From Ardenticatenaceae bacterium (GTDB lineage: Bacteria; Chloroflexota; Anaerolineae; Promineifilales; Promineifilaceae), in assembly GCA_020634435.1 (NCBI GenBank), contig JACKBS010000007.1, positions 372,001 through 436,000 on the forward strand: a stretch of 64,000 bases of DNA, read 5' to 3'. The notes beneath the pieces are model-generated. The model was not told the origin of the DNA, did no database searches, and saw only the letters and a program-made list of their open reading frames with translations. Each line of letters begins with the position of its first letter. Within the stretch, counting starts at the first letter, position 1. The position numbers and the translations under genes are program-made. This document shows, piece after piece, positions 62,427 to 64,000 of the stretch.

Positions 62427-63851
62427 ATGAGTAAAACAATCACAATCGACCCGGTGACCCGGATTGAGGGGCACAGTAAAATAACGATTCAGCTAGACGA
62501 CAAGGGGCGCGTGGCAGATGCGCGGTTTCATGTAACCCAGTTCCGTGGTTTTGAGAAGATGACGGAGGGACGGCCGTTTTACGAAATGCCTTCCCTCACC
62601 GCCAGAATTTGTGGGATTTGCCCGGTAAGTCACCTGATGGCCTCGGCCAAGGCGGGGGATGCATTGCTGGCGGTACAAATTCCAGAAACGGCCGCAAACC
62701 TGCGCCGCATCATGAACCTGGCCCAAATCATCCAATCCCACGCGCTCAGCTTTTTTCACCTCTCATCGCCCGACTTTGTCATGGGCTTCGACGCCGACCC
62801 CGTGGAGCGCAACATCTTTGGCGTGATGCAGAAACATCCCGACCTGGCCAAAGACGGCATTGCCCTGCGCAAGTTTGGCCAGTCGATCATTGAGCTGCTG
62901 GGCGGCAAGCGGATCCATCCCGCCTGGGTAGTACCCGGCGGCGTTAGCTCCCCGCTGACCCAGGAAGATCACAACACCATTCTGGCGCTAATCCCCGATG
63001 CCCTGGAGCGGATTCAACGCACGCTTGACTGGTACAAAGAGATTTTTGGCAGTTTCAACGACGAAATTCGCAGTTTTGCTAACTTCCCCACCCTGTTCAT
63101 GGGGCTAGTAGATGCCAACGGGGAACTTTCTTTATACGACGGCAAGCTGCGCATTGTGGACGCCGTGGGCAACATCGTAGCCGACCAGCTGGACCCGGCG
63201 CGTTACATGGATTTCATCGGTGAAGCGGTGGAGCCGGATTCATACCTGAAGTCGCCCTACTACAAGCCGATGGGCTACCCGGAGGGCATCTACCGCGTGG
63301 GGCCGCTGGCGCGCATGAATATCATCTCCCGCTGCGGCACGCCGCTGGCCGATCAGGAATGGGCTGAGTTCCGCATGTTGCAACGCGGCGCAGTGCTCAG
63401 CTCTTTCCAGTACCACTACGCTCGATTAATCGAAATTTTGTACTGCACGGAACGCATTGAGCAAATCCTGAATGACCCGGATATTTTGAGCCAGCACGTG
63501 CGCGCCCACGCCCAGCCCAATGCCTTTGAGGGCATCGGCACGTCGGAAGCGCCGCGCGGCACGCTGATGCACCATTACAAAATCGACGAAAATGGGCTGG
63601 TAACGTGGGTGAATTTGATCATTGCCACGGGCCACAACAACCTGGCGATGAACAAGGGCGTTTTGCAAGTAGCTCGCCAATTCATCCGCTCTACTAAAAT
63701 CGAAGAGCCGATGTTGAACCGGGTTGAGGCGGTCATCCGCACCTTCGATCCCTGCCTGAGCTGCTCCACGCACGCGATGGGCCAATTGGCCATGGACGTG
63801 CAGCTAATTGGGCCGAATGGGGAGTTGGTGGATGAGGTACGGCGGGGGTAA
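62427..63851 (+). CDS. hoxH: NAD-reducing hydrogenase large subunit HoxH
   Basis: This 474-aa subunit holds the [NiFe] active site. The four cysteine ligands are in RICGICPVSH (near residue 61) and DPCLSCSTH (near 449). After the final His there are 25 residues (AMGQLAMDVQL...) that the maturation protease removes once nickel is in. The length, the VTRIEGHSKITIQLDDKG start and the SC-TH end match the group 3d bidirectional family. It is preceded by a hairpin rather than an overlap, unlike the other hox genes. AGGAAAATT provides a ribosome-binding site. Confidence 0.96.
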   Translation: MSKTITIDPVTRIEGHSKITIQLDDKGRVADARFHVTQFRGFEKMTEGRPFYEMPSLTARICGICPVSHLMASAKAGDALLAVQIPETAANLRRIMNLAQIIQSHALSFFHLSSPDFVMGFDADPVERNIFGVMQKHPDLAKDGIALRKFGQSIIELLGGKRIHPAWVVPGGVSSPLTQEDHNTILALIPDALERIQRTLDWYKEIFGSFNDEIRSFANFPTLFMGLVDANGELSLYDGKLRIVDAVGNIVADQLDPARYMDFIGEAVEPDSYLKSPYYKPMGYPEGIYRVGPLARMNIISRCGTPLADQEWAEFRMLQRGAVLSSFQYHYARLIEILYCTERIEQILNDPDILSQHVRAHAQPNAFEGIGTSEAPRGTLMHHYKIDENGLVTWVNLIIATGHNNLAMNKGVLQVARQFIRSTKIEEPMLNRVEAVIRTFDPCLSCSTHAMGQLAMDVQLIGPNGELVDEVRRG

Positions 63852-63887
63852 GCGGTAAACGGTAAACGGTTATCGGTGAAATGTAGG

Positions 63888-63951
63888 GGCGAGGCAGGTG
63901 GCAACCATCGTTGCCAAACAAAGAAATTTTGACATCCACCTGCCTCGCCCT
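63888..63951. repeat. GGGCGAGGCAGGTGG inverted repeat
   Basis: GGGCGAGGCAGGTGG (63888-63902) and CCACCTGCCTCGCCC (63937-63951) pair perfectly, with an inner GGCAAC-CATC-GTTGCC stem. It lies between hoxH and the protease gene, just after CGGTAAACGG words (63851-63880). It is another dispersed fold-back element. Confidence 0.8.
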
Positions 63952-63967
63952 CTCCTATGAAAAAGAC

Positions 63968-64000
63968 ATGATGAACAAGACGGTGGTAATTGGCATTGGC
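63968..64000 (+). CDS. hoxW: Hydrogenase maturation protease (start only)
   Basis: The window ends after 11 codons reading MMNKTVVIGIG. A VVIGIGN-type strand is the N-terminus of HycI/HoxW/HyaD endopeptidases, which cut the C-terminal tail of the nickel-loaded large subunit. The position right after hoxH supports this. The second ATG at 63971 is an equally good start. The assignment rests on 11 residues plus context. Confidence 0.6.
   Translation, partial: MMNKTVVIGIG

Larger units (their letters stand above)
2468..62580. repeat. ACGGCCGT highly iterated palindrome (dispersed, about 90 copies)
   Basis: The octamer ACGGCCGT, mostly as AACGGCCGTT or with A/T flanks, recurs on average every 0.7 kb from 2468 to about 62570. 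Examples are 2507, 2947, 6909, 9353, 10442, 20945, 33301, 41130 and 61080. In coding sequence it is read as T-A-V, N-G-R or R-P, which explains the many NGR and TAV tripeptides in these proteins. It is absent from 1-2467, from the IS at 15455-16947 and from the binding-protein gene. The role is unknown. Confidence 0.9.

Noticed and set aside
1..64000. CRISPR array or cas genes
   Set aside because: No series of identical direct repeats with regular spacers and no Cas-like proteins were seen; the repeats present are single palindromic elements.
1..64000. tRNA or rRNA genes
   Set aside because: No cloverleaf with a GGTTCRA-type T-loop and no rRNA-like stretch was recognised by reading; a covariance-model scan would be decisive.

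Overview
ORGANISM. The window reads as chromosomal DNA of a mid-GC (mid-50s % by eye) bacterium, most likely a heterotrophic Chloroflexota of the Anaerolineae/Ardenticatenia type. This rests on gene style only: large STAND/NACHT and GAF signalling proteins, Thr-rich lipoproteins, a secreted LTD/PLD protein, a DUF1501/DUF1800 pair, YugP-type protease and a Hox hydrogenase. No rRNA, tRNA or universal marker was seen, so the phylum is an inference. A striking genome-wide signature is the palindrome ACGGCCGT, usually flanked A...T. I count about 90 copies by eye, against one or two expected from composition. It lies in coding sequence in all frames and between genes, like the HIP1 element of cyanobacteria.

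LAYOUT. 1-2000: an AT-richer island with a left-truncated unknown gene behind a pentapeptide-repeat/two-helix-pore membrane protein. 2.0-5.2 kb: housekeeping genes (PatB-type aminotransferase, THUMP RNA methyltransferase, Hpt). 5.3-10.2 kb: CPBP protease, then a TetR-controlled ABC-2 exporter (ATPase plus two permeases). 10.4-12.8 kb: secreted LTD-PLD-PLD-LTD protein. 12.9-14.1 kb: a decayed IS630-type element.

14.1-27.3 kb: an alpha-glucoside/sucrose locus with a LacI regulator (clear promoter plus operator), substrate-binding protein, two permeases, GH13 alpha-glucosidase, trehalose-synthase-like GH13, amylosucrase and ROK fructokinase. Two lesions stand out. A 1.49-kb IS with a 7-bp target duplication sits exactly after codon 3 of the binding-protein gene. 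The trehalose-synthase gene carries three one-base losses within about 120 bp.

27.7-39.7 kb: the most unusual region. Four large genes run in one direction: a NACHT NTPase with a shortened SUMF1/FGE-like module, a 1682-residue AAA-like/multi-GAF/histidine kinase, a receiver-(HGDxxxxN kinase-like)-SIR2-like fusion, and a P-loop ATPase fused to an OmpR-type winged helix. Two tiny one-helix membrane proteins follow. I read this as a candidate undescribed signalling/conflict system joining two-component phosphorelay to a SIR2-like module.

40.3-58.4 kb: metabolic and envelope genes: YugP protease, Eis-like acetyltransferase, homocysteine methyltransferase, the DUF1501/DUF1800 pair, lipoproteins, a second alpha-glucosidase, SLC13 transporter with RCK_C domains, D-lactate dehydrogenase-like enzyme, HAD phosphatase, flavin amine oxidase-like enzyme and an SDR. 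CRP-type TGTGA-N6-TCACA boxes precede the SLC13 and flavoenzyme genes. 58.5 kb to the right edge: hypA and hoxEFUYH plus the first codons of the maturation protease, forming an NAD-linked bidirectional [NiFe] hydrogenase.

Intergenic spaces hold at least six families of short inverted repeats. No CRISPR array was seen.
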